Shown here: one piece after another, positions 6,577 to 15,491 of the stretch
Numbering within the stretch: the stretch's first letter is position 1
Layout: each line of letters starts with the position of its first letter
NCBI GenBank assembly: GCA_002887195.1
Contig: PJAB01001014.1
Span: forward strand, 1-18,180
Source of the DNA: Chrysochromulina parva
Lineage: Eukaryota; Haptophyta; Prymnesiales; Chrysochromulinaceae
DNA: 18,180 nt
Direction of reading: 5' to 3'
Position numbers and translations under genes: made by a program
The notes under the pieces: generated by a model
Told to the model about the DNA's origin: nothing
What the model saw: only the letters and a program-made list of their open reading frames with translations
The model's database searches: none

Positions 6577-9540
6577 TTGTGCTGCTCCATATTACGGACC
6601 TCTCTTGCGAAAACGACGTCTCTTTCAACACCGAGCCCGAACAGGACGGCAGGCGCGGAATTCAGCCAGCCATCCTCAGGGACGCCGCCCGCCTCCCGGC
6701 GTTCCTCGTCCTCACCAGCGAAGGGTTCCCCAAAATCACCGCCAAGCGGTTCCCTTCGATCACCTCCGACGAAGGACACGGAGGTCAAAGCCCTCAGGAA
6801 GAAGGTCGAAGTTCTCCAGAAGAAGCTCGAGGACTACAGCATCCAGGCGGATTCCTTATGTGCGATGCGGTTTGAGAAGGAGCGAAGCGATGCCGTCAAG
6901 CAGGCCATCGAGGACACAACGGTTTCGTTGACGCGGAAGTACGCCATCGAGGTTGCAGACCTCAAGGCTGGGTACGAGAAACGAATCCAGCGCGCCGTCG
7001 ATCAAGCCAACAAGCACGCGGCCGGGCCCCACCTAAGCGCCCTTGCAGCTGAGATGGCTAAGCGCGAGATGCTCGAGGCTGATCTCGCCGCGCTACAAAC
7101 AGCCGCAGAAGAGGCGGCTGTTGCGCGCGAGGCTGAAACGCGCGCCAGGGAGGAAATGGCCGAAGCAAAGGAGATGCGCGCATTCATGGAGACATACGTG
7201 ACGCAGCAGATCATGCGTGCTAAGGAGTTCGTCTCGTCGAACGAGGAGCGGGTGGCGCTGGTTCGGAAGTACGCCGAGGCTCTCGAGTCTGCTCTCGCCA
7301 AGGTCGACGAAGAGAAACACGCGCTGCAGAAGCGCGCGCGCTTGCTTGCACAGCAGGAGGTGGCCGTCTTCAAGCTGGATTGTGCCGTCGACGCGGCCAT
7401 CAAATCTCGAGACACGATCGTGGAGGTCGAGAATGCTATGGCAGCGAAAAGGGTGATAGAGCTCGAAGTGCTAACGGCGAAGGCTGAGTTGAAACTCGAC
7501 ATCTCTGCGGCCTTGGCAAAAGCTGCAGCCGCGGAGCGGGCGCAGAATGAAACGCTTGCCATGATGGGTCCGTCGAAAAACGATGCGGAGATGAAGAGGG
7601 TGGCCGAGATGAGGCTGAAGGCGGTGACACTCGACCTCGAGGCTACCATCCATGAGTTTGCACAAACGCGGGAAGCGGACTGCGCGGAGAAGGCGGCGAG
7701 CCTCGCCGAGGCGAATGGCCGCGCTTCGTCGGCCGAGAGCGTGGTTGCGAAGCTCAATCCCGAGGTGCACGCTTTCGAGCTGCTTGCGCAGGCCTCGTCG
7801 GTGCGCACGCACGCCACCTCCGTGGCAAATGAATATGACTCGCGCGTCCAGGAAGCTGAGGCCAAGGCGGCCAAGATGGAGGTGGAGGCCAATGCCGAGG
7901 CCACAATGGCGTCCGCACTTGCTAGAATGGAGTACATCAAGGAAGAAGCAGCGGTGACGATGGAGGCAAACGAGGCAGAGTTGGCCGCGCGGGCGACGGC
8001 GTCGAAAGTCATCGCGGACACCACCCTCGAAGCGGAGAAGAGCATCCGATCAATCAAGGAAGAACAGGTGGCATTTGAGGCGGATGCCGTCAAAGAGGCG
8101 GAGAAAGTGAATAGAGTCGACACTGAGGTCTCCGCCAACGCGCAGAGTGTCGCACGGATCGAGCAGGCCAATCGGTGCCTCGAGGCGTATAAAGAGTGGT
8201 CGCAGGCGATCATGAAAGCCACCGAAAATGAGCTCAAGGCTCAGACGGATGAGACAGACGCACTCAACGCCGTCCTCGAGGCTAGCAAAGGATGGCAAAA
8301 AGTCGAGGCCGAGAAGAAGGCGGCGACAGCGAAGGAAACCAACAAGGAGATCAAGCGGGCCGCACACGAGGCGCGGGCCGTTGCACAGGCCGTGTACGAC
8401 AAGGAAGTGTTGAATATCAACAAGGAAGCCGAGCGCAAGGTGATCACCGCACAGACCACCTTGGGGAAAGCTGCCGCAGGGACGCAATCGCGATTGAAGA
8501 AAGTTCTTGAAGAGCTTGGCGCAAAGTACCAGGCGCTGCTGACCGAGAACACGAGGAAGTCGCACCTGACGATTTTGGAGGCGTCAACAAATCGCGAGAC
8601 GGAGCTGGCCAAGGTGAGGTCGGAGAAGAGGCGAGCGCTTGACGCCGCACACTCGAAGCGTGACGCGACACTGGCGATGATTGAAGAGACGCGCATGACG
8701 ACGATCGCTGACGCGCGAGCACAGCATGATACGGCTCTTGCCGGTGCGGCGCGTGCAGCGCTTGCAGCTGGCGGGAAGGGATCGAGCACCGACGCGCTCC
8801 GGGCGTTCGAGGCTGAAGCCTTTCAGGAGGTCAAGGCTTGCGAGGCCAGGGTGGCGGCTGCTAAAGCGGCCCGGGAGGCTGCCGTCGCCGCAGCGGCTGA
8901 GGCCAATGCGGACGCCCTCGTTGAATTAGCGGCCGCCAAGGAGGCGTTTGCGTTCAGCGTGAAGGAGGTGGAGCACACGAGAGAGCAAAGCAGACGCACG
9001 GCAGAGGACATTCGCTCAAAGGCCTCTGCTATGGTAAGCGAGCTCAAGTTGGGTGCAGAGGGGACCTTGGATAAGGCCCGCAAGCAGGCGGTTGCCGTCA
9101 TGGACGCCGAGGCGAAAAGAGCTAAGGACGAGGCTGAAGCTGCTCGGAACGCTCTCACGAAGGCTGAATCGGCTCACGTGGCCGCGAGGGTCAAAGCAGC
9201 AAATGTGCTCGAAAGCCAGCTGAAGGCGATCGACGAGGCGCGAGCCGAGGCCGCCGCGCAGCTTGAGAAGGGTAAAGCCGAGATGCGTTTGTTGCAGGAG
9301 CTTGAGGCAGCTACGGCGGAAGCAGACGCAGCCAGGAAAGAGGCGAATCTGAGGCGCTCACGAGCTGAGGCGGATCGGCGCAAGGCGGAGGAGGCTCGAA
9401 TGGCTGGACAGCACGAATCTATTTGCAGGCGGCCGGGTGGCAAACTGTTCTTTGAGCGCTTGCGGCAATCACAGATGGCGAGTAGAGACTCTCCGCCGTC
9501 CGACGCGCGAGTAGTGACAAGTGGAAGGCAGAGTTTTTAA
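6577..9540 (+). CDS. Long Ala/Glu/Lys-rich coiled-coil protein, family not recognised (5' end unresolved)
   Basis: The frame is open from 6535 to the stop at 9538-9540 (987 codons from 6577). It has no ATG before 6865, which would give 891 residues. The part before that ATG nevertheless looks coding. It has a Ser/Pro-rich segment (about 6634-6770: SPAKGSPKSPPSGSLRSPP) and then VKALRKKVEVLQKKLEDYS, a good heptad pattern. The true start therefore probably lies in an upstream exon. Residues about 70-960 (counted from 6577) are almost continuous helix of Ala, Glu, Lys and Arg with few prolines, typical of a fibrous coiled coil. The C-terminal tail is short and basic (CRRPGGKLFFERLRQSQM, then Ser-rich). 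There is no transmembrane segment, signal peptide or enzymatic motif. A cytoskeletal, basal-body or flagellar structural role is a guess from composition and the neighbouring CCDC180-like gene. It converges with the minus-strand coiled-coil gene downstream. Confidence 0.75.
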   Translation: MCCSILRTSLAKTTSLSTPSPNRTAGAEFSQPSSGTPPASRRSSSSPAKGSPKSPPSGSLRSPPTKDTEVKALRKKVEVLQKKLEDYSIQADSLCAMRFEKERSDAVKQAIEDTTVSLTRKYAIEVADLKAGYEKRIQRAVDQANKHAAGPHLSALAAEMAKREMLEADLAALQTAAEEAAVAREAETRAREEMAEAKEMRAFMETYVTQQIMRAKEFVSSNEERVALVRKYAEALESALAKVDEEKHALQKRARLLAQQEVAVFKLDCAVDAAIKSRDTIVEVENAMAAKRVIELEVLTAKAELKLDISAALAKAAAAERAQNETLAMMGPSKNDAEMKRVAEMRLKAVTLDLEATIHEFAQTREADCAEKAASLAEANGRASSAESVVAKLNPEVHAFELLAQASSVRTHATSVANEYDSRVQEAEAKAAKMEVEANAEATMASALARMEYIKEEAAVTMEANEAELAARATASKVIADTTLEAEKSIRSIKEEQVAFEADAVKEAEKVNRVDTEVSANAQSVARIEQANRCLEAYKEWSQAIMKATENELKAQTDETDALNAVLEASKGWQKVEAEKKAATAKETNKEIKRAAHEARAVAQAVYDKEVLNINKEAERKVITAQTTLGKAAAGTQSRLKKVLEELGAKYQALLTENTRKSHLTILEASTNRETELAKVRSEKRRALDAAHSKRDATLAMIEETRMTTIADARAQHDTALAGAARAALAAGGKGSSTDALRAFEAEAFQEVKACEARVAAAKAAREAAVAAAAEANADALVELAAAKEAFAFSVKEVEHTREQSRRTAEDIRSKASAMVSELKLGAEGTLDKARKQAVAVMDAEAKRAKDEAEAARNALTKAESAHVAARVKAANVLESQLKAIDEARAEAAAQLEKGKAEMRLLQELEAATAEADAARKEANLRRSRAEADRRKAEEARMAGQHESICRRPGGKLFFERLRQSQMASRDSPPSDARVVTSGRQSF

Positions 9541-9949
9541 GATATACAACTCCGAACGATATACTTATACACCAAAGACGGAGTCCATCGGACGAGTCTA
9601 ATCGTGGCGATCCGCAACCGCGAGCCGCGAGCCGGCCAGCCGCGAGCGAGACCGGGTCCAGAGGCGAGGACCGAGGTCACACCGCGACACGACAGAGGAG
9701 CGGAGGTGGGGTGGAGTATGGCGAGGCCGCTGGGACACGGCTTTCTCGTCTAATATCACATATGTCATATCAAAATGGACTATTGCAGTCTCCGTCGGCG
9801 TCGCCCGGTCTGATTTCGTGGGACCGGACGATGTCGATGTACGATGAGAGGATCCGACACAGTATTGATGTGGCTGCGCTCTGCGCCGCATACAGTACCT
9901 GTGTGCTGTCGCTTTCTGAATCCCGTAGAATCTCGCACGGTCAGCGCGC
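9541..9949. other. Convergent intergenic region
   Basis: This stretch between the stops of two converging coiled-coil genes has an AT-rich start (9541-9580, with gatatac twice). A GC-rich part follows with repeated gccgcgagc (about 9615-9650), then mixed sequence. Small frames on both strands lack ATG starts or any recognisable feature. It presumably holds both 3' UTRs. I see no RNA gene or terminator-like hairpin. Confidence 0.5.
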
Positions 9950-12334
9950 TCACTTGTTCTGGGTGAACGCGTTCTCCTTAGCCTCGAGTTGGGTGGACCA
10001 CGACGAGCCGGGCTTACTCGAGGCCTTACTGGCCATTGCACCCGCAGCATTCTGAGCAGCGTTCAGCTTCTTCTCAGACGTGAACGCAGCCATGAACTCG
10101 AATGAGGAGAGTTTTTTGCGCAACTCGCTCACCTCGGCCGCGAGGTCGGCCTCCCTCTTTCGGCTGCCCGTGAGCTCCGCATCTGTCGACTTCAGTTTCT
10201 CATCAAGCGCGCGATTCGACAAGTACAGCGCGTTCTGCGTGCTGGCCGCATCGTCGGCTGCCTGCTTAGCCGCCGCGTCTGCCTTGGCAAGGGCCGCCTC
10301 GGCCGCCGCCTTGGTCTTCTGTTCACGCTCCTTGGCGGCCGCCTTGAAGGACTCGTGCGATTCTTTCGCAGCAGCGAGCTCCGTTTGCGACATGGCGATC
10401 GCCTTGGCAGCACGCGCTTCGGCTGCCGAGAGCTTACCCTGAAGCTCTACGAGCGCCTTAGCATGGGCCTTCACCTTGGCCGCCACGTCTTTGGCCGCTT
10501 GCTCTTCGGCCAGCTGCGCCTTGGCGAGCTTGCGCTCCAGATCCGCCTGCGTGGCCGCGAGCTCTCCTTGCGCCTTGACACTCGCTTCCGCCTCGGCGGC
10601 GGCGCTGACAGCCCGTGCGCGCTCTGCCGCGGCCTCGGCGGCAGCCCCATCGAGCCGCACCGCCTGCGAACTCATCTGGCGGCGCAGCTCGTCCAGCTCG
10701 GCCTTCAAAGCGTCTCTGGCACTCTCGGCCGCACGCCTCGCCCGTTGCTCCGACTCCAGCATAGGCCCGAGCTGCTCCAGCTGCGTCCCCGCCGCTTGCA
10801 GCTTGGCCGTGAGAGCCTCACGCTGCTCTCGCTCGGCGTCCATCCGCGCCTCAAGCTGCGCCGCCACGTCACGCCTCGCCCGCTGCTCCGCCTCTAGCTG
10901 CGCCGCCGCCTCCTCTAGCTGCATCGCAAGAGCTTCGCGCTGCGCACGCTCGGCGCCCAGCACACCTAGCCAGTGCTCTGCCGCGACCTCACGCGCGCGC
11001 TCTTCGGCGCTCCTGCTCGCCTGCGCAACCGCCAGCTCCCTCTCCTCTGCTGCTTGCTGCGCCGCCTGCTTTGCTGCTTGCTGCGCCGCCTGCCGTGCCT
11101 GGTCCACCGCCTGCTGCGCCGCTTGCTGCGCCGCCTGCTGCGCCGCCTGCCGTGCCTGGTCCACCGCCTGCTGCGCCGCTTGCTGCGCCACCTGCATCGC
11201 CTGCTCGGCCGCGGCCGCCTGCGCGACCGCCGCGCTCGTCGCCTCGTCCCTCGCGGCCTGGGTAGCGCCGGTCGCTCGATCCAGCTGCTCTCGGAGATCG
11301 GCGATCTCGGCCGCCGCCTTGGCTCCCATCGCTTGCGCCGTCGCCGTCGCGGCCGCGGCCACGTCCTCGGCGGCCTTTGCGCGCGCTGTCTCATGAGCGA
11401 GTGCGCTCGCCATCTCCTTGCGTGCAACCTCGTTGGCTCGAATTTTGTCGGCCGCCGCATCGGCTACGCTGCTCGCTCGTTGGGTCGCCGCACGTTCCGT
11501 CTCCAGCTGCGCCGACAGCGCTTCGAGTTCTTTCGCCACGCTCGCGCGCGTCGCCAGCGCACTCTGCGCCGCCGCCTCCGCATTCTTCGCGCGCGCCTCG
11601 GCGTCTGCAGAGCGTGCATGCGCGGCCTTCTCCCTCGCCTCGGCGTCTGCACGATGCGCCTGAAGGTCGATGGCGGCGGCGGTCACACGCTGTTCGGCCA
11701 CGGCTCGCTGTTGCTCGGCCACAGACGCCTTTTGCTCCGCCACCGCTTGCCGCTGCTCGGCGCGCGCCACGAGCGCCTCGAGCTCGTGGCGCTCCTGCGC
11801 GCCGCGCACGGCCATCACCTCGAGCTCGTCGGCCGCGCGCTGCTTGGCCTCCTGCATCGCCTCCGCCGCGTGCCGCTTGAGCTTTTCGATCTCGCGCTGC
11901 TTGTGAGCCATCGCACTGCGCGCCTCGTCCTCGGCTACCACCTTGAGCGCCTCGGCGACCGTCAGCTGCTCACGCAGTCCGAGCAGCTCCTTGCGCTCGG
12001 CAGCCGCGCTGTGCGTGAGCTCCTCGTATTCTCGCTGGAGAGCGTGCAGCACCTTCTTCTGCGTGCCAATCTCCGTCGCCTGCTGCACGAGCTGCTGTTT
12101 CATAAAGTCGTACATGTCGTTCCTCATCGACCCGACCTCCTTCTTGACGCTCCCCACGAAGGCAACGGCCTTGGCGGCGGCGGCGACGCTCGTGGTCGCG
12201 TCCGAGGCCGTCGCCGGCGGTGCGCTGCTGCTGCCAGCGCTGCCGCTGCGCGGGGGCGGCGCCATTGGCGGCGGAGGGGGAGGCGCCACCGCCGACCGAG
12301 CCGAGTCCGCCTTGAGCTCGCGGGCGGCCTTCAT
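9950..12334 (-). CDS. Pro-rich N-terminus plus long Ala/Gln/Glu coiled-coil protein, family not recognised
   Basis: 794 residues run from the ATG whose complement is 12332-12334. The frame is open a little further (to a TGA near 12395) but has no earlier ATG. Residues 17-48 are Pro/Ser/Ala-rich, with APPPPPPMAPPPRSG. Residues 55-100 (VKKEVGSMRNDMYDFMKQQ) could be a small helical head. From about 85 to 740 the protein is a near-continuous coiled coil rich in Ala, Glu, Arg and Gln. A Gln-Ala section (about 381-428) is built from a 19-residue repeat, VDQARQAAQQAAQQAAQQA, present twice with flanking variants. The C-terminal 45 residues are less helical and Ser/Ala/Lys-rich. No membrane span or catalytic motif is seen. 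A structural, cytoskeletal role is inferred from composition only. It lies tail-to-tail with the preceding coiled-coil gene and head-to-head with the next gene. Confidence 0.78.
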   Translation of the reverse strand: MKAARELKADSARSAVAPPPPPPMAPPPRSGSAGSSSAPPATASDATTSVAAAAKAVAFVGSVKKEVGSMRNDMYDFMKQQLVQQATEIGTQKKVLHALQREYEELTHSAAAERKELLGLREQLTVAEALKVVAEDEARSAMAHKQREIEKLKRHAAEAMQEAKQRAADELEVMAVRGAQERHELEALVARAEQRQAVAEQKASVAEQQRAVAEQRVTAAAIDLQAHRADAEAREKAAHARSADAEARAKNAEAAAQSALATRASVAKELEALSAQLETERAATQRASSVADAAADKIRANEVARKEMASALAHETARAKAAEDVAAAATATAQAMGAKAAAEIADLREQLDRATGATQAARDEATSAAVAQAAAAEQAMQVAQQAAQQAVDQARQAAQQAAQQAAQQAVDQARQAAQQAAKQAAQQAAEERELAVAQASRSAEERAREVAAEHWLGVLGAERAQREALAMQLEEAAAQLEAEQRARRDVAAQLEARMDAEREQREALTAKLQAAGTQLEQLGPMLESEQRARRAAESARDALKAELDELRRQMSSQAVRLDGAAAEAAAERARAVSAAAEAEASVKAQGELAATQADLERKLAKAQLAEEQAAKDVAAKVKAHAKALVELQGKLSAAEARAAKAIAMSQTELAAAKESHESFKAAAKEREQKTKAAAEAALAKADAAAKQAADDAASTQNALYLSNRALDEKLKSTDAELTGSRKREADLAAEVSELRKKLSSFEFMAAFTSEKKLNAAQNAAGAMASKASSKPGSSWSTQLEAKENAFTQNK
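11048..11205 (-). repeat. 57-bp coding tandem repeat (19-residue Gln-Ala unit)
   Basis: The stretch beginning tgccgtgcctggtccaccgc occurs at 11091 and again at 11148, exactly 57 bp apart, with very few differences over the full unit. Shorter tgctgcgccgc sub-repeats fill and flank it. On the minus strand it encodes 19 residues per unit and stays in frame, so it extends the coiled coil with Gln/Ala sequence. Near-identity at the DNA level points to recent duplication. Confidence 0.8.
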
Positions 12335-12460
12335 GTGAGGCGACGGTTGAGTGCTCGCTGAGGAATTCTCCACGGAAACGGATATGGAAGGACGTCATAG
12401 CCCAAAACTCAGAATGCAACGCCGAGGCACACAAATGCCAGATTTGACAAAAATCTGAAC
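12335..12460. promoter_or_regulatory. Divergent promoter region with a 7-bp hairpin
   Basis: This short region lies between a minus-strand gene (ATG at 12334) and a plus-strand gene, so it probably holds both promoters. It contains a perfect hairpin: cagattt (12439-12445), loop gacaa, aaatctg (12451-12457), three bases before the first possible ATG of the plus-strand gene (12461). A TATA-like ataaataa lies further right at 12533-12540, inside the longest reading of the plus-strand gene. This argues that the real plus-strand start may be further in. Confidence 0.45.
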
Positions 12461-14788
12461 ATGTCCCGGTTTCGTCGACACATTGAGGATCCCCGGAAAA
12501 GTTCGCGCCCAGGTGCCACGCCGAGCGAATTGATAAATAATAGCGCGGCGTTCATCATGCAGCTCAGGGTACGAGCCCGCGCGCCAATGCCTGACCCGTG
12601 GCAGCCTGGCGGCACGCCACCATGCCACTGCACTGGCAAACGTGCCTCCTCCACCCACGCGCGTCGCAAGCACGCCACGACCAGACCGCTGACTCTGATG
12701 ACTCCTCGGGTGGGCTCTCCGCAGGCCCCGCGCTCCGCACAGAGCCGACGGCACGTCGAGGCGCCGACCGACGAGTGGCTTCAGCTCTCAGGCACCATCT
12801 CCATGCTCGCGGAGACCGACCTGATCGCCCTTGATGAGGATTTGCGGGATGTGCGGTGGGACCTCGTTGACGAGGAGCAGCAGCAGCAGCATCAGTGCCT
12901 CTCACCGCTCGCCGCGCTCGGTGCGCGCGCGAGCGCCTCCCGACGCCCCTTGCTGCGCGCGGCATCTGTTGCGCACGTCCACGTGCCTTGGTTGCGGCGC
13001 TCAAGCGCGATGATAACGATGATGATGGTATAGTAATGTGCCCTCTCAGTGCTGGCACCGCTCCCCTCGTGCCCTCTCCAACTCGCAGCCGAAGCTCAGC
13101 CGCTGACAGGCCTCTCGAACGCTGCGTTCGCGGAGATGGCCCGGTATGAGGACGTGCTGCGGCGCTCGCAGGCGCGCCTGAACGCCAGTTCGCCGTGCTC
13201 GCCCATCGCTGGCGTGGGCGGAGTCAGACCGAGCGGTGAGCCTGAACTCGACTTGTGGGACGAGGACGTGGACGAGGAGGAGGACGACGAGGACGACGAC
13301 GAGGAGGAGGACGTGGAGACGAAGCGGGAGGCAGAGGCCTCAGCCCTCAAGGGGCGCCGCCGGCGCGGCGCGGCCAAGCCGCGCGCTACAAGCAGCGGCG
13401 GTGCGCGCAGCGGCGGCGGACGCAGCCGCCGGCCCGTGGGCAAGGGCAAGGCGGAGGCGGAGGCGGAGGCGGAGGACACGGATCTCCAGTCTCCGAGGGC
13501 GACGAGGACGGTGCTCGTGCCCACGCCGACAAAGCGGCGGCCCGACCTGCTCCGCCACCTCCTCTCTGCGCCGCCGCCGCTCGTGGTCTCTGGACAGGTG
13601 GGTCGTCGCATCTCTTTCAGCACCCCCTCGCCCACCGCACCCAGGACAGCGCCCACGCCGAGCGCCGTCGACGAAGGGGAGACTCATCAGGAGACTCATC
13701 AGGACTTGGACGAGGATGCGGACGACGACCACGAGCGTGCGCCCTCGCCCTCCCAGCCCCTTGCCTCGCCGTTTGGCAAGTGCTGCCGGCGCTCGGCCTC
13801 GCCATTCTCGGCAATCAAGCCGCCGCCGGCGAGCCTCGATACGCTCCGCAACATCAACCTGATGGTCAACCGTATGTCGACCGCCGCCGCGAAGCGCGCC
13901 CCTCCTGCCTCCAAAGGACGCTCCTCAAAGTCGAAACCGCCTCCGCGGCGGGAGGCGGCCGCGGCGAAGCGGGCCACCGCCGCGGCCGCCGCCGCCGCGT
14001 CCGACGCGATGGCTTCCGTGACCGAGCCGGTGACCGACGCCGTCGAGTCCGATGCGGCGGCGCCCGATGCTGATACAGTCCTTCTCGCGAGCCCCGCGAC
14101 CGAAAGCGCTCCTGCGCCGCTCCGAGTGCGGCCGCAGAGCTCGGCGTGCAGTTTCTCGCTGGGTGGAGGGCGGCGCTCAACGTCGCCGAGCCCAGCTATC
14201 CTTTCCCGCGCCATGAGCCCGTTCGTACCACGCTCCGTCAGCCCGCATTTCGTCAATTTCGTCAGCCCGCATGCTGGGTCCGTCGCTAAGACCGACGCTC
14301 TCCTGCCACGGCCTCCGTCGGGGCTGGACGCCGTCTTGGGCGACGCGCCGTCCAGCTCGTCCGCAATGCCCTCGCAACTCCCCATGCACATGTTTGCCCC
14401 CACGACCGGCAGCGGTACGCTCCGCTCATTTGGCGGTTTCGGAGGTACGCTGCTCTCGTGTGGAGGCGCGGGCGGCGCCGCCGCAGAGCCCTCGGATGGG
14501 ACCGCAAGGGCGGCAGCGAGGGCCTCGGCGCACTCGCCTGCACCCACGGGCGAGATGACGATGATGGCGCCGCTTTCGAGCCGCTCGCGTCGCAAGCTGA
14601 AAGCGGGCACAGGAATTGGCGGCGCCGATGCCGTCGACAGCATCGCCGACCTCAGATTCGTGCCTGCGCAACCGCCCGGTACGGCGCTCTGGCCCATCAA
14701 GCGGCCCGCGAGCGCCATGTCGACGGTCTCCAGCGCGGGCTCTGTCGCAGGGCTGAACATCACCGTCAAGTCGCAGCGCACCGCCTGA
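12461..14788 (+). CDS. Ser/Pro-rich, acidic and basic low-complexity protein, two exons, family not recognised
   Basis: I read this as exon 1 (to 12920) joined to exon 2 (from 13050 or 13089, to 14788). The continuous frame is broken by TAG-TAA at 13031-13036. Both sides are in the same phase, and no ATG opens the downstream part. In-frame ATGs lie at 12461, 12557, 12587 and 12698; the TATA-like element at 12533 favours 12557 or later. Exon 1 ends with a well-formed acidic helix (EWLQLSGTISMLAETDLIAL, then DEDLRDVRWDLVDEEQ). Exon 2 begins with another helix (AEMARYEDVLRRSQ). A Glu/Asp run (about 13252-13320), Arg/Lys/Gly-rich segments and many Ser-Pro sites follow (SPSPAILSRAMSPF and neighbours, 14176-14290). 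There are no membrane spans. Composition suggests a disordered, perhaps nuclear or cytoskeletal, phosphoprotein. No family is recognised. The 5' start and splice are uncertain; the frame of exon 2 is secure. Confidence 0.6.
12921..13088 (+). other. Proposed GT-AG intron with two in-frame acceptors
   Basis: The donor is ctcg|GTGCGCGC at 12921. Acceptors are ccctctcAG ending at 13049 (129-bp intron) or actcgcAG ending at 13088 (168-bp intron). Both keep the frame. They differ by 39 bp, or 13 residues beginning LAPLPSCP. The shorter choice has a tagtaat sequence at 13031-13037 just before a pyrimidine run, a possible branch site. The longer choice gives the smoother protein junction (SPLAAL-AEAQPL). 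The intron removes the TAG-TAA stops at 13031-13036. Other donors cannot be excluded. Confidence 0.45.
13451..13476 (+). repeat. Hexanucleotide run (gcggag)n
   Basis: About four consecutive gcggag units inside the Ser/Pro-rich gene encode an Ala-Glu run. It is a simple-sequence tract that could vary in length in steps of two residues. Confidence 0.75.
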
Positions 14789-14959
14789 ACAGCCCGCCCG
14801 CTAGCCTTGCCACCGCGCCTGAGCTCGTGGCGCCGGCGCCCGTGGCGCCGATCCTGAGCTCGTGTGCAAGCAGAGGCTCACGCGCTGCCCCTGCGAGCAT
14901 GCTGGACGCGATTCCATTCGTTTGCCACGCCGCCGTTGCGCAGTGAATTCCGCGCGATG

Positions 14960-14984
14960 TGCCCGGCATGGCGCGTGCCGGGCA
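14960..14984. repeat. Hairpin, 9-bp perfect stem, 7-nt loop
   Basis: tgcccggca (14960-14968) pairs exactly with tgccgggca (14976-14984) around tggcgcg. It lies about 170 bp after the stop of the Ser/Pro-rich gene, so it may form in that gene's 3' UTR. Its function is unknown. Confidence 0.7.
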
Positions 14985-15092
14985 TCGAGAGAGGTCTACC
15001 ATCCCATCTCTCACCTACGCGGTGGTGTTCACCATACTCCATGTAGTGTGGAACAGGCGCTGCCAAGCTCAGCCAGGGCGGATCCTTGCGGA

Positions 15093-15112
15093 CTCGATCT
15101 GAATGGATCGAG
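15093..15112. repeat. Hairpin, 7-bp stem, 6-nt loop
   Basis: ctcgatc (15093-15099) pairs with gatcgag (15106-15112) around tgaatg. It is in the gene-free stretch. A further ctcgatgatc follows at about 15136. No known RNA family was recognised. Confidence 0.55.
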
Positions 15113-15470
15113 ACGTAGCTTACGAACTACCTGCGATCTCGATGATCTGTACAGACGATACCAGACGCGTGTGGTGTGCTCCTGGCGTGTGCTCTCCCCC
15201 TCCGTGTCTCTGTGTGCGCGTGCATCGTTCGCTCGATAGGGTACCGATCGTACAATGTCGCGTGGCGAGCAGGGCGTCGCGGCATCGGCCATTTGACGTG
15301 TTGTCGTGTCGCTGCATGTGCCATCTTGGCGGTGCTGCACACCGCACCACGACCCGGCCGTTCTGCGTTCACGCGCCGCGGTTACGCCGCTCCGCGCTCG
15401 AGCGCGATCCACACCGTCATCGTCCGTCATGTGTGCCGCAGGTGAGCTCGTGAGCGGTGTCAGTGGCTAG

Positions 15471-15491
15471 CACCCGGCACGTGTGCCGGTG
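15471..15491. repeat. Inverted repeat around a CACGTG core
   Basis: ccggcac (15474-15480) and gtgccgg (15483-15489) are separated by gt, and outer cac/gtg bases extend the symmetry with one bulge. The centre contains cacgtg, the core of E-box/G-box bHLH and bZIP sites. No gene start lies close by, so a regulatory role is speculative. Confidence 0.45.

Noticed and set aside
7002..8237. 411-codon minus-strand frame opposite the second coiled-coil gene
   Set aside because: It is Ala/Ser-rich sequence produced by reading GC-rich Ala/Glu codons on the opposite strand. It has no domain, and the plus-strand frame is longer and coherent.
10973..12361. 462-codon plus-strand frame opposite the minus-strand coiled-coil gene
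   Set aside because: It is Arg/Leu-rich with no recognisable fold, a mirror of the Ala/Gln/Glu codons on the other strand.
13598..13620. Very short GT...AG segment (gtgggt...tttcag) inside the Ser/Pro-rich gene
   Set aside because: It is only about 23 bp, too short for an ordinary intron, and removing it would break an otherwise open frame.
13699..14781. 360-codon minus-strand frame opposite the Ser/Pro-rich gene
   Set aside because: It has low-complexity composition and no domain. The plus-strand frame is longer, carries structured acidic and SP segments and joins a plausible upstream exon.
13049..14788. Independent gene starting at GTG 13049
   Set aside because: GTG is not a normal nuclear start. 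The upstream frame is in the same phase and a GT-AG intron connects them.
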